A DNA stretch of 38,986 nt from Muribaculaceae bacterium (GTDB taxonomy: Bacteria > Cyanobacteriota > Vampirovibrionia > Gastranaerophilales > Gastranaerophilaceae). The position numbers were made by a program, and so were the translations under genes. Below are positions 25,327 to 33,695 of the stretch, piece after piece. The stretch is from contig JAMPCZ010000005.1 of assembly GCA_023665935.1 (NCBI GenBank), positions 1-38,986 of the forward strand, read 5' to 3'. The first letter of the stretch is position 1. Each line of letters begins with the position of its first letter. Below the pieces are notes generated by a model. That model worked only from the letters and a program-made list of their open reading frames with translations, was not told the DNA's origin and ran no database searches.

Positions 25327-26100
25327 ATGGAAGTTTTAAATTATTTCAGACAACTTTTTAAAGATAAAACTGCTATTGCGACCCAAATTTCGTTGTTTTC
25401 GTTAGCGGGAATTTTTGTGTTGTTGTTTATAAAATACACGGCATCTTGGGGGAATCTTTTTTATTCTGAAGATTTTTATATTGTGCCCCCTGAAAGTAAT
25501 TTTGAGCTTTGGGTATATTTGTTTGTAGGAACGGTTTTGTCGATATATTTTACCGGTTTCTGTGTTAATTTAATCCGTAATGTATTAACCTCAAAATCTC
25601 CGGAGTTTCCTGAGATAACGCTGCGGCCTTTTGTTTATTTTATCAAGTCACTGCCTTACGGTTTATACTTGTGTGTCTGCTACTTTGTCCTATTTGTCGG
25701 CGGAGTTTTATTGCTGGTTAAGACAGGGATTGCGGGTCTATATTACACATTTGCTGCAATTATGGTCTGTCTTATACCGTTTGTTATGATGATGTTTATT
25801 CAATTTGTGCAAACTATGACTTTTACAAAGAAAAATCTTAATATTTTTAATGTGTTTAAAATCCTTGAGTTTACGCTTGGGGAGGTTATATTTTTCTCTT
25901 TGCGGCTTTTTGTCCGCCTGCTTATTCCGCTGATAGTTTCTTGCGCTCTTTTATTGTGGAAGATTCCAAAAGATTTCTTTATCCCGGTTTTACCATTTAA
26001 ATTGGGTGTACTGACAGTTCTGATTTACCTTTTATTAGTATATGTATTTGTTTATTTGATTGGGCTTGCTAATATCTTTAAGGATAAAGTAAAGTTGTAA
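25327..26100 (+). CDS. Multi-pass membrane protein, DUF4013-like
   Basis: A 257-residue protein starting MEVLNYFRQLFKDK with five to six long hydrophobic helices, including GIFVLLFIKYTAS, LSIYFTGFCVNLI, LYLCVCYFVLFVGGVLLL and LGVLTVLIYLLLVYVFVYLIG. The general layout, with a short amphipathic start and GYxxxxxRN-like turns, resembles DUF4013 membrane proteins, but I cannot prove it. There are no catalytic motifs. The ATG at 25327 is preferred, with GAGAG upstream; an in-frame TTG at 25276 lies in the prfB promoter area. It is divergent from prfB with 75 bases between them and ends in a terminator. Confidence 0.7.
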   Translation: MEVLNYFRQLFKDKTAIATQISLFSLAGIFVLLFIKYTASWGNLFYSEDFYIVPPESNFELWVYLFVGTVLSIYFTGFCVNLIRNVLTSKSPEFPEITLRPFVYFIKSLPYGLYLCVCYFVLFVGGVLLLVKTGIAGLYYTFAAIMVCLIPFVMMMFIQFVQTMTFTKKNLNIFNVFKILEFTLGEVIFFSLRLFVRLLIPLIVSCALLLWKIPKDFFIPVLPFKLGVLTVLIYLLLVYVFVYLIGLANIFKDKVKL

Positions 26101-26102
26101 CG

Positions 26103-26122
26103 AAGGCTTCGCCGCCTTTTTT
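26103..26122 (+). terminator. Rho-independent terminator after the membrane protein gene
   Basis: AAGGC (26103-26107) pairs with GCCTT (26114-26118), followed by TTTT. It starts 3 bases after the stop codon and touches the end of the convergent nucleotidase gene. Confidence 0.75.
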
Positions 26123-27608
26123 ATTCTTTTATAACTTCTATTCTTCCATCATCAACAATATCAATTGGTTTGTCTGTTTTACTCAGAATATTTTTTATAC
26201 ATTGGGTTGCATCAAACGGGTATTTTTTCAGGATTCGTTCAGGGTGGTTCAGAATTTGGAACCCGTCGTTGCCTTGTGCGCAATAATCGTTCAATACTGT
26301 CACATAGAATTTATCGTTGCGTGGATTGTTTATATTTATCGGGGTTTTCTTTCCTGAGCGATCAACGTATGACATTGATTTTATTTGACCGTTTGTGGTA
26401 ACAGAATACTCAAGCCCTGATACGTAGAAAATTCCCGGTTTGTTTGCAACATTTGTGAAAGATTTTGCAGCTAATTTTATCGCATCAACGATTTCTTTTT
26501 CGCTGTATTTAACTTTGTAGAGTTTGTTTTGGAATGGTAAGATATCGGCTAGGATTCTGGAATCGATTTTCCCGTGTTCAAAATAACCGCGAACATTTGG
26601 TGATGGTAATATTGCCAAATCGCAATCCAAATCTTTTCTTATACAGTCTGCGATAAAGTATGCGTGCGGGTTAGGTTCTATTAAATCTTTTTTTAGTGGA
26701 GGAGGGGCGGAGTTTATGTGTCCGTAGGTTTCTCTGGCACCAAAAATCTTGTCAAATACGTATTTTATGGGTGCATATCTGCGGAAATCCCTTGTATCTC
26801 CCACATTATTTTGAACTTTTTTGATAATTCCGTTTTGGTCAAATTCCAGGTTCAGAATCCCGAAATTTTTACCATCTCTGCCGGCTTGAGTTATTACTAC
26901 GGGTTCACCGGTTTGGGAGTAAAACAGGTTTTTACCTTCTTTAACGTCTTTGATTAAATCGTGAGAGTGACCGCCGAGGATTACGTCAATTCCTTGGGTT
27001 TGGTTTGCGACGATTTTGTCCATTGTGTAGCCGAGGTGAGAAAGAAGAATAATTTTATCAATCCCTTTTTGCTGGAGTTTGTTTACTTCGTGCTGGATGT
27101 CTTCTATTGTTTCTTTTGATTTACTTACGTTGATGTCACGTTGGATAATCCCCTGTTTTGAACGAGTGAATAAATCAATAGGCGACGTCCCTATGATTCC
27201 GTATTTGTGACCGTTTCGCTCCTCAATGACAGACGGATGGATTTTATTACTCCAGTGGTTTCTTGGGTTTATTTTTACGTTACTTGCAAGAAGTTTGTAA
27301 TTTATTAGCGGCAAAATCATGTTAGCTTTATCCTGCATATCGTACTCGTGGTTTCCGACAGCAGAAGCCGTTATCCCCATGACTTTTTGGAACATTACAG
27401 CAAGCTGATTGGTTTTGAAGTCTTCCCCAATCATAATATCGCCGGATGATAGCTTAAATGTATCAACATCTTTTTTATTTTTATTTTGAGCATCAAATGC
27501 GTTTGATGCAGTGATGGTACGTTCCATGTTAATGGATTTACCATGATAATCGTTTATGTAAAAAATGCTGGTTTTTATGTTGTTCGCTTGGCTGCTTGGA
27601 TTTATCAT
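26121..27608 (-). CDS. 5'-nucleotidase/UshA-like metallophosphoesterase without signal peptide
   Basis: This 495-residue enzyme has the two-domain layout of UshA-type nucleotidases. The metal-binding calcineurin-like motifs are all present: NDYHGK (residues 18-23), SSGDIMIG, GNHEYD, LLSHLGY and GGHSHD. The C-terminal domain begins around residue 300 and includes LAILPSPNVRGYF, DILPFQNKLYKV and NDYCAQGNDGF, typical of substrate binding. It would remove phosphate from nucleotides or related compounds. Family members are normally exported, yet this one starts MINPSSQANNIKTSIFYIND with no signal peptide, so it may be cytoplasmic or use another route. AAAGGG precedes the ATG. The gene is monocistronic. 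Confidence 0.88.
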   Translation of the reverse strand: MINPSSQANNIKTSIFYINDYHGKSINMERTITASNAFDAQNKNKKDVDTFKLSSGDIMIGEDFKTNQLAVMFQKVMGITASAVGNHEYDMQDKANMILPLINYKLLASNVKINPRNHWSNKIHPSVIEERNGHKYGIIGTSPIDLFTRSKQGIIQRDINVSKSKETIEDIQHEVNKLQQKGIDKIILLSHLGYTMDKIVANQTQGIDVILGGHSHDLIKDVKEGKNLFYSQTGEPVVITQAGRDGKNFGILNLEFDQNGIIKKVQNNVGDTRDFRRYAPIKYVFDKIFGARETYGHINSAPPPLKKDLIEPNPHAYFIADCIRKDLDCDLAILPSPNVRGYFEHGKIDSRILADILPFQNKLYKVKYSEKEIVDAIKLAAKSFTNVANKPGIFYVSGLEYSVTTNGQIKSMSYVDRSGKKTPININNPRNDKFYVTVLNDYCAQGNDGFQILNHPERILKKYPFDATQCIKNILSKTDKPIDIVDDGRIEVIKE

Positions 27609-27752
27609 CAGAAATAAGTCCCTTTAGCATGAAACCACATCAAGATTTTTTTTGAGTATTGTTATATACTTTTATTTACAAAAGTTTAAAATATAGAATG
27701 ATATTTTTTGTTCGCTTTGTAAAATTCAGGGTTACAGATTAATATGAGTAAC

Positions 27753-27983
27753 CTAAAATCTCATAATCTGAATTTGCCAATGTTTTGATAATGTGTCGTA
27801 AATCTCGTTTACTTTGTCTATGACTTCAATCAGCACGATTCCGTAATTAAGACATTTGTATTCCCCCATCGGATGCAGCCCTATTCGTGTTCTTATCGCA
27901 CAACCGTATTCTGTCAAAATTTCTTGCAGTTTTCCCGCTTCTTCACTCCTGTTTTCTACTGATATCCCAATTATTGCACTCAT
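27753..27983 (-). CDS. Small ACT/TM1266-like regulator-type protein
   Basis: This 76-residue protein (MSAIIGISVENRSEEAGKLQ…EILTEYGCAIRTRIGLHPM) resembles the TM1266 group, called iron-only hydrogenase system regulators: a ferredoxin-like ACT fold with VENRxxxAxKLQEILxEYGxxIxxRxGL and a later GIVLIEV strand. Members are often found near [FeFe] hydrogenase maturation genes, but none is in this window. It has no DNA-binding domain of its own. GGGGAG precedes the ATG. It lies alone between the nucleotidase gene and a terminator. A NikR-C-like metal-responsive fold is an alternative. Confidence 0.6.
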   Translation of the reverse strand: MSAIIGISVENRSEEAGKLQEILTEYGCAIRTRIGLHPMGEYKCLNYGIVLIEVIDKVNEIYDTLSKHWQIQIMRF

Positions 27984-28041
27984 ATTGTTCTCCCCTTGTT
28001 AAGTTTATTTCTGTATAAATGATATTTACCTCCATAAAAAA

Positions 28042-28064
28042 ATAATACCCTCAACAGGTATTAT
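28042..28064 (-). terminator. Rho-independent terminator of the 28090-28407 gene
   Basis: ATAATACC (28042-28049) pairs perfectly with GGTATTAT (28057-28064) over a seven-base loop. Read on the minus strand, it runs into TTTTTT. The other strand also has CTTTTT after the stem. Confidence 0.85.
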
Positions 28065-28089
28065 CTTTTTGTTTAATTTTGGCGATAAT

Positions 28090-28407
28090 CTACTCAATAT
28101 CAAGATTATCTTCGGCTTGAAGCTGTTTTTTTCTCATTGTGTGCATTACTGCATCTACTAACATCTCATAAGACTTCGCATTTTCAATATTAGGGAATTC
28201 TTCTTTGAGTTGTGCTCTGACCATTGCTTCCAGCTCATATTCGTCAGAAAGACTTTGCAGATTATCAACACCGCTGATTTCTTCTAAGTACGCAGTGGTG
28301 CTTTTATCTAATGTATTTTTATGTGAGAAAGAAAGCCAGCGTAATTTAGGGCTAACACTTTCCTTCAATTTTTGCACTAATTTAAGATTCTTAATACGAT
28401 CGAACAT
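28090..28407 (-). CDS. Small conserved-looking protein of unknown function
   Basis: A 105-residue, mostly helical soluble protein beginning MFDRIKNLKLVQKLKESVSPKLRWLSF and ending in an acidic tail (AEDNLDIE). I recognise no domain. Spaced acidic and hydrophobic residues suggest two or three helices (LQSLSDEYELEAMVRAQLKEEF and YEMLVDAVMHTMRKKQ). There is no signal peptide or transmembrane segment. GAGG precedes the ATG. A clear terminator follows. It lies downstream of glyS with a 112-base gap. Confidence 0.7.
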   Translation of the reverse strand: MFDRIKNLKLVQKLKESVSPKLRWLSFSHKNTLDKSTTAYLEEISGVDNLQSLSDEYELEAMVRAQLKEEFPNIENAKSYEMLVDAVMHTMRKKQLQAEDNLDIE

Positions 28408-28519
28408 TTTTCTCTACCTCGATAACTTCTACTAGATACATTTTAAAGTATCCTGAAGAAAATTAATTGCTTTTTTATATTTGGAATGTTACAAAAATTA
28501 ACAAAGTCTAAAACCTTGA

Positions 28520-30508
28520 TTATACCTTGCTAAAGTCTGTTAAATATTCGTATTTGGATTTTAACAATGTTAACAAAGCGATTCTGTTGTTTTTAACATT
28601 TTCATCTTTGTCCATAACCAATACATCTTCAAAGAATTTTGAAACAGCAGGGTTAAGTTTTTCTAAGGCTTCCAAATATTTTTGATAATCGTTAGTTTCG
28701 CTTACTTCCAAAACTTCTTTATATAATACTGATTCAACCGGCTCTTTGAAAAATGCTTCATTAACTGCGGCATTGTTGGTTTCTTTCAGAATTCTTATTA
28801 CTCTGTTAGCGTTTTCAACCAGCTCAGGTGAATTCAGTTTTTGTACTGTATCAACGCGTTTTACATAATCTGCGATATCAATCAGAGGATTTTTTGCAGA
28901 GCATGCTTCTAAGGTTTGTTTGTTGTATTTGTCAGTCAAGAATATAATCATTCTTTGGACAAAAAATTCATTGACTTCATCTGCGCAATCTCTTTGCACC
29001 GGTAACAGTTTCAGCGATTCTTTGATGTATTTGTCAACATTAATTTTTAACCCTGAATCAAGAATTGTTCTGATAACCCCGAGTGCTGCACGGCGAACAC
29101 CCAATGGATCAGATGAGCCTGTAGGTTTTTTACCTGCTGCAAATACAGCGCATACGGTGTCTATTTTATCTGCTATACCGACGATTTGTCCTTCTATATT
29201 TTTTGCGGTATCACCTTCTGCGTTTAGCGGGAAATAGTGTTCTTTTATCCCTTGAGATACTTTTTCATTTTCTCCTGAAACTCTTGCATAGTCAGCACCG
29301 ATAAACCCTTGAAGTTCGGTAAATTCAAATACAAGGTTTGTTGTCAAATCGGCTTTGCAAAGCTGAGCGGTTCTTTCTATATCTTTAGTTTCAACATTTA
29401 AGTCTTTTGCAATAGAGTTTGATAAGGTGATGAGTCTTTGGGTTTTATCAAACATTGTTCCCATACCTTTTTGGAAGGTTACACCTTTCAATGATTCAAC
29501 GTAATCAGCTAAAGGTTTTTTCGTATCTTCATTGAAGAAGAATACGGCATCATCAAGTCTGGCTTTGATTACTCTGACATTACCTGCTTTGATGTTTTCA
29601 AATTCATCACCAAGGTAATTTGTCATTGTAATAAATTTGTTTGTTAATTTACCATCTTTATAAAGCGCGAAATATCTTTGATGTACCGCCATAACCGTTA
29701 CTGTCACCTCTTCCGGGATATCCAAGTATCTTGGGTCAAATTCGCACATCGCAGGAACAGGGTATTCGGTGATGAAAGTTACCTCTTCCAGTAAATCCTC
29801 AGTGTAATAAGGTTTTGCACCGATTTTTGAGGCTTCTTCCTGAGCTCGTTTTACAATAATTTCTTTACGCTCGTTTTGGTCTGCAATAACCTTCACACTT
29901 TTCATTATTTCAAGATAATTTTCGGGTTTGTCGATTAGCACTTCTTGTTTATCAAATCTATGACCGCGGGAATATCTTGAGGATTCCTTATCAATAATTT
30001 TTATTTTAACTTCTTCATTATCCAAAATTGAAACAATCCATTTTATAGGACGAGAGAATTTTGTTTCGTTATATCCCCATCTCATAAAGTGTGCGCCTTG
30101 AAGTTTTAAAAATACGGACGCTACGTTTTCTTGTAATAATTCAGTAATAGATTTACCTTTGATAACGATTTTTGCGTGAACATAGTTGTCTTGAATATAT
30201 AAATCATCATTGGTTAAATTATTTTTTCTTGCAAAACCTTCGCCGGCTTTTGTAAGGTTTCCGTTTTCGTCGAACGCAACATTCTTAATCGGACCTTTTA
30301 CGATTTTTTCTTCATCAGCTGTTTTTGATTCCAATCCATCTATAATTAGAGCCAAACGTCTTGGGGTTGCATAAACTTTTATCTCTGAAAATTTAACTTT
30401 ATTATCATTTAAAAAATTTGTAAAATTGCTGTTTAGTTGTTCAATTGCCTGCGGAATAAACTTATATGGCAATTCTTCTGTTCCGACTTCTAATAAATAT
30501 ATGCTCAT
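28520..30508 (-). CDS. glyS: Glycyl-tRNA synthetase beta subunit
   Basis: This 662-residue protein is the tRNA-binding beta chain of the bacterial alpha2beta2 glycyl-tRNA synthetase. The N-terminus MSIYLLEVGTEELPYKFIPQA is the family signature. Other blocks are GPIKNVAFDENGNLTKAGEGFARKN, KFSRPIKWIVS, VHQRYFALYKDGKL, KKPTGSSDPLGVRRAA and a C-terminal DALR-like part ending VMDKDENVKNNRIALLTLL. Slightly shorter than E. coli GlyS (689). The alpha subunit gene glyQ, commonly adjacent, is not in the window: the next gene upstream is the unrelated glycosidase operon end. AAGGATG precedes the ATG. Confidence 0.96.
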   Translation of the reverse strand: MSIYLLEVGTEELPYKFIPQAIEQLNSNFTNFLNDNKVKFSEIKVYATPRRLALIIDGLESKTADEEKIVKGPIKNVAFDENGNLTKAGEGFARKNNLTNDDLYIQDNYVHAKIVIKGKSITELLQENVASVFLKLQGAHFMRWGYNETKFSRPIKWIVSILDNEEVKIKIIDKESSRYSRGHRFDKQEVLIDKPENYLEIMKSVKVIADQNERKEIIVKRAQEEASKIGAKPYYTEDLLEEVTFITEYPVPAMCEFDPRYLDIPEEVTVTVMAVHQRYFALYKDGKLTNKFITMTNYLGDEFENIKAGNVRVIKARLDDAVFFFNEDTKKPLADYVESLKGVTFQKGMGTMFDKTQRLITLSNSIAKDLNVETKDIERTAQLCKADLTTNLVFEFTELQGFIGADYARVSGENEKVSQGIKEHYFPLNAEGDTAKNIEGQIVGIADKIDTVCAVFAAGKKPTGSSDPLGVRRAALGVIRTILDSGLKINVDKYIKESLKLLPVQRDCADEVNEFFVQRMIIFLTDKYNKQTLEACSAKNPLIDIADYVKRVDTVQKLNSPELVENANRVIRILKETNNAAVNEAFFKEPVESVLYKEVLEVSETNDYQKYLEALEKLNPAVSKFFEDVLVMDKDENVKNNRIALLTLLKSKYEYLTDFSKV

Positions 30509-30703
30509 CTTTCATCCTTTTCTTATGTGTTTTACTGTTAAAATTATAGTAAAAGCAAAGCGCATTGTAAACCTTTTGTATTAACAAAATATATTATTTC
30601 CCACATTTTTGTACCAACAAGAAACTTGGAGCAAAGAAACTCTCTTTCAATGCTTCATTATTTATTGCTTATTACGCAGAGGTCGAAAACTTAAAGTATT
30701 ATT

Positions 30704-32626
30704 TTATTTTGTAAAGACCCAAAATCCTTTAGAGTTTGTGGTTTGGATTACTTTTCTGTTTTGCTTTTGGACAACTTCTTGATTTTTTTCTTGTTTTTTC
30801 TTTTGAAGTTTTGTTGAAGCCACGACAGTTTTATCTCTTTTTCCTTCGTTGAACGCGCCAGCCATCAATGTTGAGGTGTAAACAGGCGTGGTATGTGCGT
30901 AATCAAAAAGTATTATGCCGTTGGCAAACATCCTTCTTGTCTGATAGATTTGTCGGATTAAGTCTTCGGATGAACCGCCCATAAATGTTACAAAAAGTCC
31001 TGCAAATAAGTCGGTGGACGGAGCTTTCACTCTCATAACATCGTTCATCATTGAACCAAGCATTGAGGAATCATACGTTAAGAACAGCGGCGTAAACCCG
31101 TTTATGTAGCCTTCAGCAGACCAGGTTCTCCAATCCTGCTGCTTTGTTGCCAATGCAGAAGCCAAATCCGGAAATATTACCGTACTAATATAAACTTTTT
31201 TTTCTTTTCCTAACTGTCCGACTTGTTTTACAAAATTTGTAATTTTATTTCTTCTGTACTGGTTCCAGTCATACCACTGAACATCAGAAACTGTAAGATC
31301 CATCGGATCAATCCCTGATTGTTCTTTAAATTCGTTTCTTGCGTATTCGGTAAATCCCCAAGAATTTTGTTCGTTGGCGGAGGTTGTGTTCGGGTATCTT
31401 ATGTAATCCAGGTTTATTCCGTCAGGATGGTATGTGTCGACAATTTCAGTTAATAATTCCATCAAAAATCCTTGTACTTCGGGGTTTGCAGGGTCGATGA
31501 AGTATCCGTTATGCTCTGATGTTGATTTTGTTGCAGTTGGCGAATCTGCATATTTTTTTATTTTATTCCCCCAATCCGGACGTACTGACAAAATGCTTGA
31601 TTGGCAGTATTCCGGCGGTTTATTGCCTACATAGAATGATTGGAACCATATGTGAACTTTAATATCTCGTTTGTGAGCTTCTTTTATCCATGTTTTAAGC
31701 GGATCAAATCCTTCAAACTGTTCGTTTTGGATGGTGAATCCGTAGCGGTTCATTGTTTGGCTGGGGAAAATTGTTTTTCCGTGAAAATATGTTTCTAAAA
31801 ATATACTGTTAAATCCGTTGGCTTTTATTTTATCAAGAGTCGAAATTATTTGTTCTTCGGTTGTTTCTGTCGGTCTTATCCACATTCCTTTCAGCTCATT
31901 TTTTATATAAGGCAATGCGGTGCGGATAGCCAGGTTCGCTGCGTCAATTGCGTCTTTGCTGTACTGCTGCAAAGTTAGTCGATTTTTTTCGTTTTCCGCC
32001 ATTTTTAAGTAATTTTGTGCGGTCTGAATATGGCTTTGCGGTAGTTGATAGTTGTAATTCGGATATGAGTTTTTATAATAATCTATAATAGAATTTGCTT
32101 CGTTAATTTTTGCTTTTGCTTCGTATGTAAAACTTTCTGATGTAGTGTAAACCGTAATCGTATTGTTATCTTTATTGATATATATTTTTGAACCGACTGA
32201 GATGTTTTGTGTAATCCAGTTTTTTGCAATTCCGTGACCGCTGATTACTATGCCATTAGCCGGTATGGTTGAATCTGCACCGCTCAAAGCCGTGACAGTA
32301 TTACCCTCAACAATTGCTTCTGTTCCGAATTCGTTTGTTCCGGTATGCAGCCCAAAACTCGGAGTGTATATTACAAGTTTGTTTGCGCCTCTTCCGCCCG
32401 GGAAATAAGTTGCACTGATTTTTGGGTCAAGGCTGTTATATTTTGTCGAATTTTGTTTGAATATGATTTCATTTTGACTTAGGGATATTGGGGTGAACGC
32501 AGGTAAACTTATGCTTACTTCATCTTTTGGGGTAAACGAAGTAAAATCAGGTTCTGCTGCAAATGTGTATGCTGCGCTTGCCAAAAGTATTATTGTTGTA
32601 ATTATCAGTAATTTTTTTAGTGTCAT
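30704..32626 (-). CDS. Secreted GHL10/DUF187-family glycoside hydrolase-like protein
   Basis: This 640-residue protein starts with a signal peptide (MTLKKLLIITTIILLASAAYTFA). Residues 25-180 are beta-rich (KLVIYTPSFGLHTG… and NGIVISGHGIAKNWI). The catalytic-type TIM barrel runs from about 240 to 590, with the GHL10 blocks LKGMWIRPTETT, GFNSIFLETYFHGKT, VHIWFQSFYVG, YFIDPANPEVQGFLMELLTEIVDTYHPDGINLDYIRYPN and INGFTPLFLTYD. The DYIRYP aspartate is the typical active-site residue. The C-terminal tail is a lysine/glutamine-rich linker. It is expected to cleave a cell-wall or envelope polysaccharide in the periplasm or outside. It is the last gene of a three-gene operon starting at 33597, and its ATG follows the preceding TAA by one base. 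Confidence 0.88.
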   Translation of the reverse strand: MTLKKLLIITTIILLASAAYTFAAEPDFTSFTPKDEVSISLPAFTPISLSQNEIIFKQNSTKYNSLDPKISATYFPGGRGANKLVIYTPSFGLHTGTNEFGTEAIVEGNTVTALSGADSTIPANGIVISGHGIAKNWITQNISVGSKIYINKDNNTITVYTTSESFTYEAKAKINEANSIIDYYKNSYPNYNYQLPQSHIQTAQNYLKMAENEKNRLTLQQYSKDAIDAANLAIRTALPYIKNELKGMWIRPTETTEEQIISTLDKIKANGFNSIFLETYFHGKTIFPSQTMNRYGFTIQNEQFEGFDPLKTWIKEAHKRDIKVHIWFQSFYVGNKPPEYCQSSILSVRPDWGNKIKKYADSPTATKSTSEHNGYFIDPANPEVQGFLMELLTEIVDTYHPDGINLDYIRYPNTTSANEQNSWGFTEYARNEFKEQSGIDPMDLTVSDVQWYDWNQYRRNKITNFVKQVGQLGKEKKVYISTVIFPDLASALATKQQDWRTWSAEGYINGFTPLFLTYDSSMLGSMMNDVMRVKAPSTDLFAGLFVTFMGGSSEDLIRQIYQTRRMFANGIILFDYAHTTPVYTSTLMAGAFNEGKRDKTVVASTKLQKKKQEKNQEVVQKQNRKVIQTTNSKGFWVFTK

Positions 32627-32627
32627 T

Positions 32628-33314
32628 TTATTTTTGCTTTGTCTTATTGTAATATCCCGTGTCTTTATAATTTATTCCTTCGATTTCAAGGATTTTTTCA
32701 GGTATTGCCTGACTGTTTGGGTGAACCAGGAACGCTTTTTTGAAATATTGGTTTGCTCTTAACAAATCTCCGAGTTTTTCGTACATTATAGCCATTCTAA
32801 TCAGAACATTGAAGTTTTCCTTGTAACCGTTTTCGAATGCCGTATTGTAGAAATATATCGCTCTTTTATAATCATTTCTTGCGTAATAGTACTCACCAAA
32901 GTAATAGTTTGTCTGCGCATTGGTTTTGTCAATTTTCAGAGCTCTAAAAAAATAGGCTTTGGCATAGCTGTTTTTGTCCTCATAATCGTAAACCCTTGCC
33001 AATTGAACTATCGGATATAAATCTTTTGGATTTATTTGGTTGAGAATAAAGTACTGTGCGCTTGCTTTTTGCAGATTTTGCTTTCTAAGCTCTTTGTCGT
33101 TTGTCTTCAATGCGTTATCAAAATAAAAATCAGCTAATTCTCTTGTTGATTGCGGATTTAACTTTGAGTAATCAATATAAGCATTGTTGTATTTTACCTG
33201 TCCGAATTCAACTGCAAAGACTGTATTATTCATAAAAATACAGCCAAGAATTGCAATTAATATGATTAGAATTTTTTTATAAATCCTGATATGTAGGTGT
33301 TGTTGATACATCAT
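32628..33314 (-). CDS. Secreted or membrane-anchored TPR protein
   Basis: A 228-residue protein with an N-terminal hydrophobic segment (YKKILIILIAILGCIFMNNTVFA), likely a signal peptide. About four tetratricopeptide-like repeats follow from residue 75 on (for example AYFFRALKIDKTNAQTNYYFGEYYYA and AIYFYNTAFENGYKENFNVLIRMAIMYEKLGDLLRANQYFKKAFLVHP). TPRs act as protein-binding scaffolds. No better start than the ATG at 33314 (or 33311) keeps the signal. It overlaps the preceding gene by 38 bases in a different frame and has no ribosome site, so translation should be coupled. Its neighbour is a secreted hydrolase, so both probably act in the envelope. Confidence 0.8.
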   Translation of the reverse strand: MMYQQHLHIRIYKKILIILIAILGCIFMNNTVFAVEFGQVKYNNAYIDYSKLNPQSTRELADFYFDNALKTNDKELRKQNLQKASAQYFILNQINPKDLYPIVQLARVYDYEDKNSYAKAYFFRALKIDKTNAQTNYYFGEYYYARNDYKRAIYFYNTAFENGYKENFNVLIRMAIMYEKLGDLLRANQYFKKAFLVHPNSQAIPEKILEIEGINYKDTGYYNKTKQK

Positions 33315-33597
33315 GATGGTAGAAAGAATAATCTTCTGCGGCAGGATCTGTGTACATATAGAATTTTCTTACAAATTTTACGAATTTGTTTGAACTTCTA
33401 AATTGAGCTTCATCTTTGGTGTAAGCTTCTTGTCCTGTAGCTCTTGCTTTTGAGATATTGACTATATCGGTTGTTTGAGTCGAAAATCCTTGATTTCTCA
33501 TGTATTCCGCACTTGAAGTCTGTTCTACTGAAACCGCAGCAAAACAGCCTGCTTGAGCAGCAACTGCAATTATTGTAAATAATAAAAGTTTTTTCAT
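33277..33597 (-). CDS. Small exported protein of unknown function
   Basis: A 106-residue protein starting MKKLLLFTIIAVAAQAGCFAAVS, a signal peptide most likely cut after CFA. I recognise no domain in the rest: polar with aromatic residues (KFVKFVRKFYMYTDPAAEDYSFYHHD). The ATG at 33597 is chosen because GAGGTG lies 7 bases before it; an in-frame upstream codon at 33645 lies within the promoter -35. It is the first gene of an operon with the TPR and glycosidase genes and overlaps the TPR gene by 38 bases. Confidence 0.75.
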   Translation of the reverse strand: MKKLLLFTIIAVAAQAGCFAAVSVEQTSSAEYMRNQGFSTQTTDIVNISKARATGQEAYTKDEAQFRSSNKFVKFVRKFYMYTDPAAEDYSFYHHDVSTTPTYQDL

Positions 33598-33616
33598 ATT
33601 CACCTCTTTTTTATAA

Positions 33617-33645
33617 ATTATAATATTTTTTTTTAATTCTATCAA
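33617..33645 (-). promoter_or_regulatory. Strong sigma70-type promoter of the exported-protein operon
   Basis: On the minus strand TTGATA (33645-33640), a 17-base A/T-rich spacer and TATAAT (33622-33617). It lies about 20 bases from the GAGGTG ribosome site and the ATG at 33597. Confidence 0.8.
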
Positions 33646-33695
33646 TTATATTATAATTTGTTTACAAAAAAAGGTCATGGATTGTTTGGATGAGA

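Noticed and set aside
28500-28540. Repeated AAAGTCT near the glyS stop as a terminator
   Set aside because: The copies are direct rather than inverted, so no stable hairpin forms.
30509-30703. Possible small RNA or gene in the 195-base gap before glyS
   Set aside because: No convincing stem-loop, promoter-terminator pair or coding frame seen.
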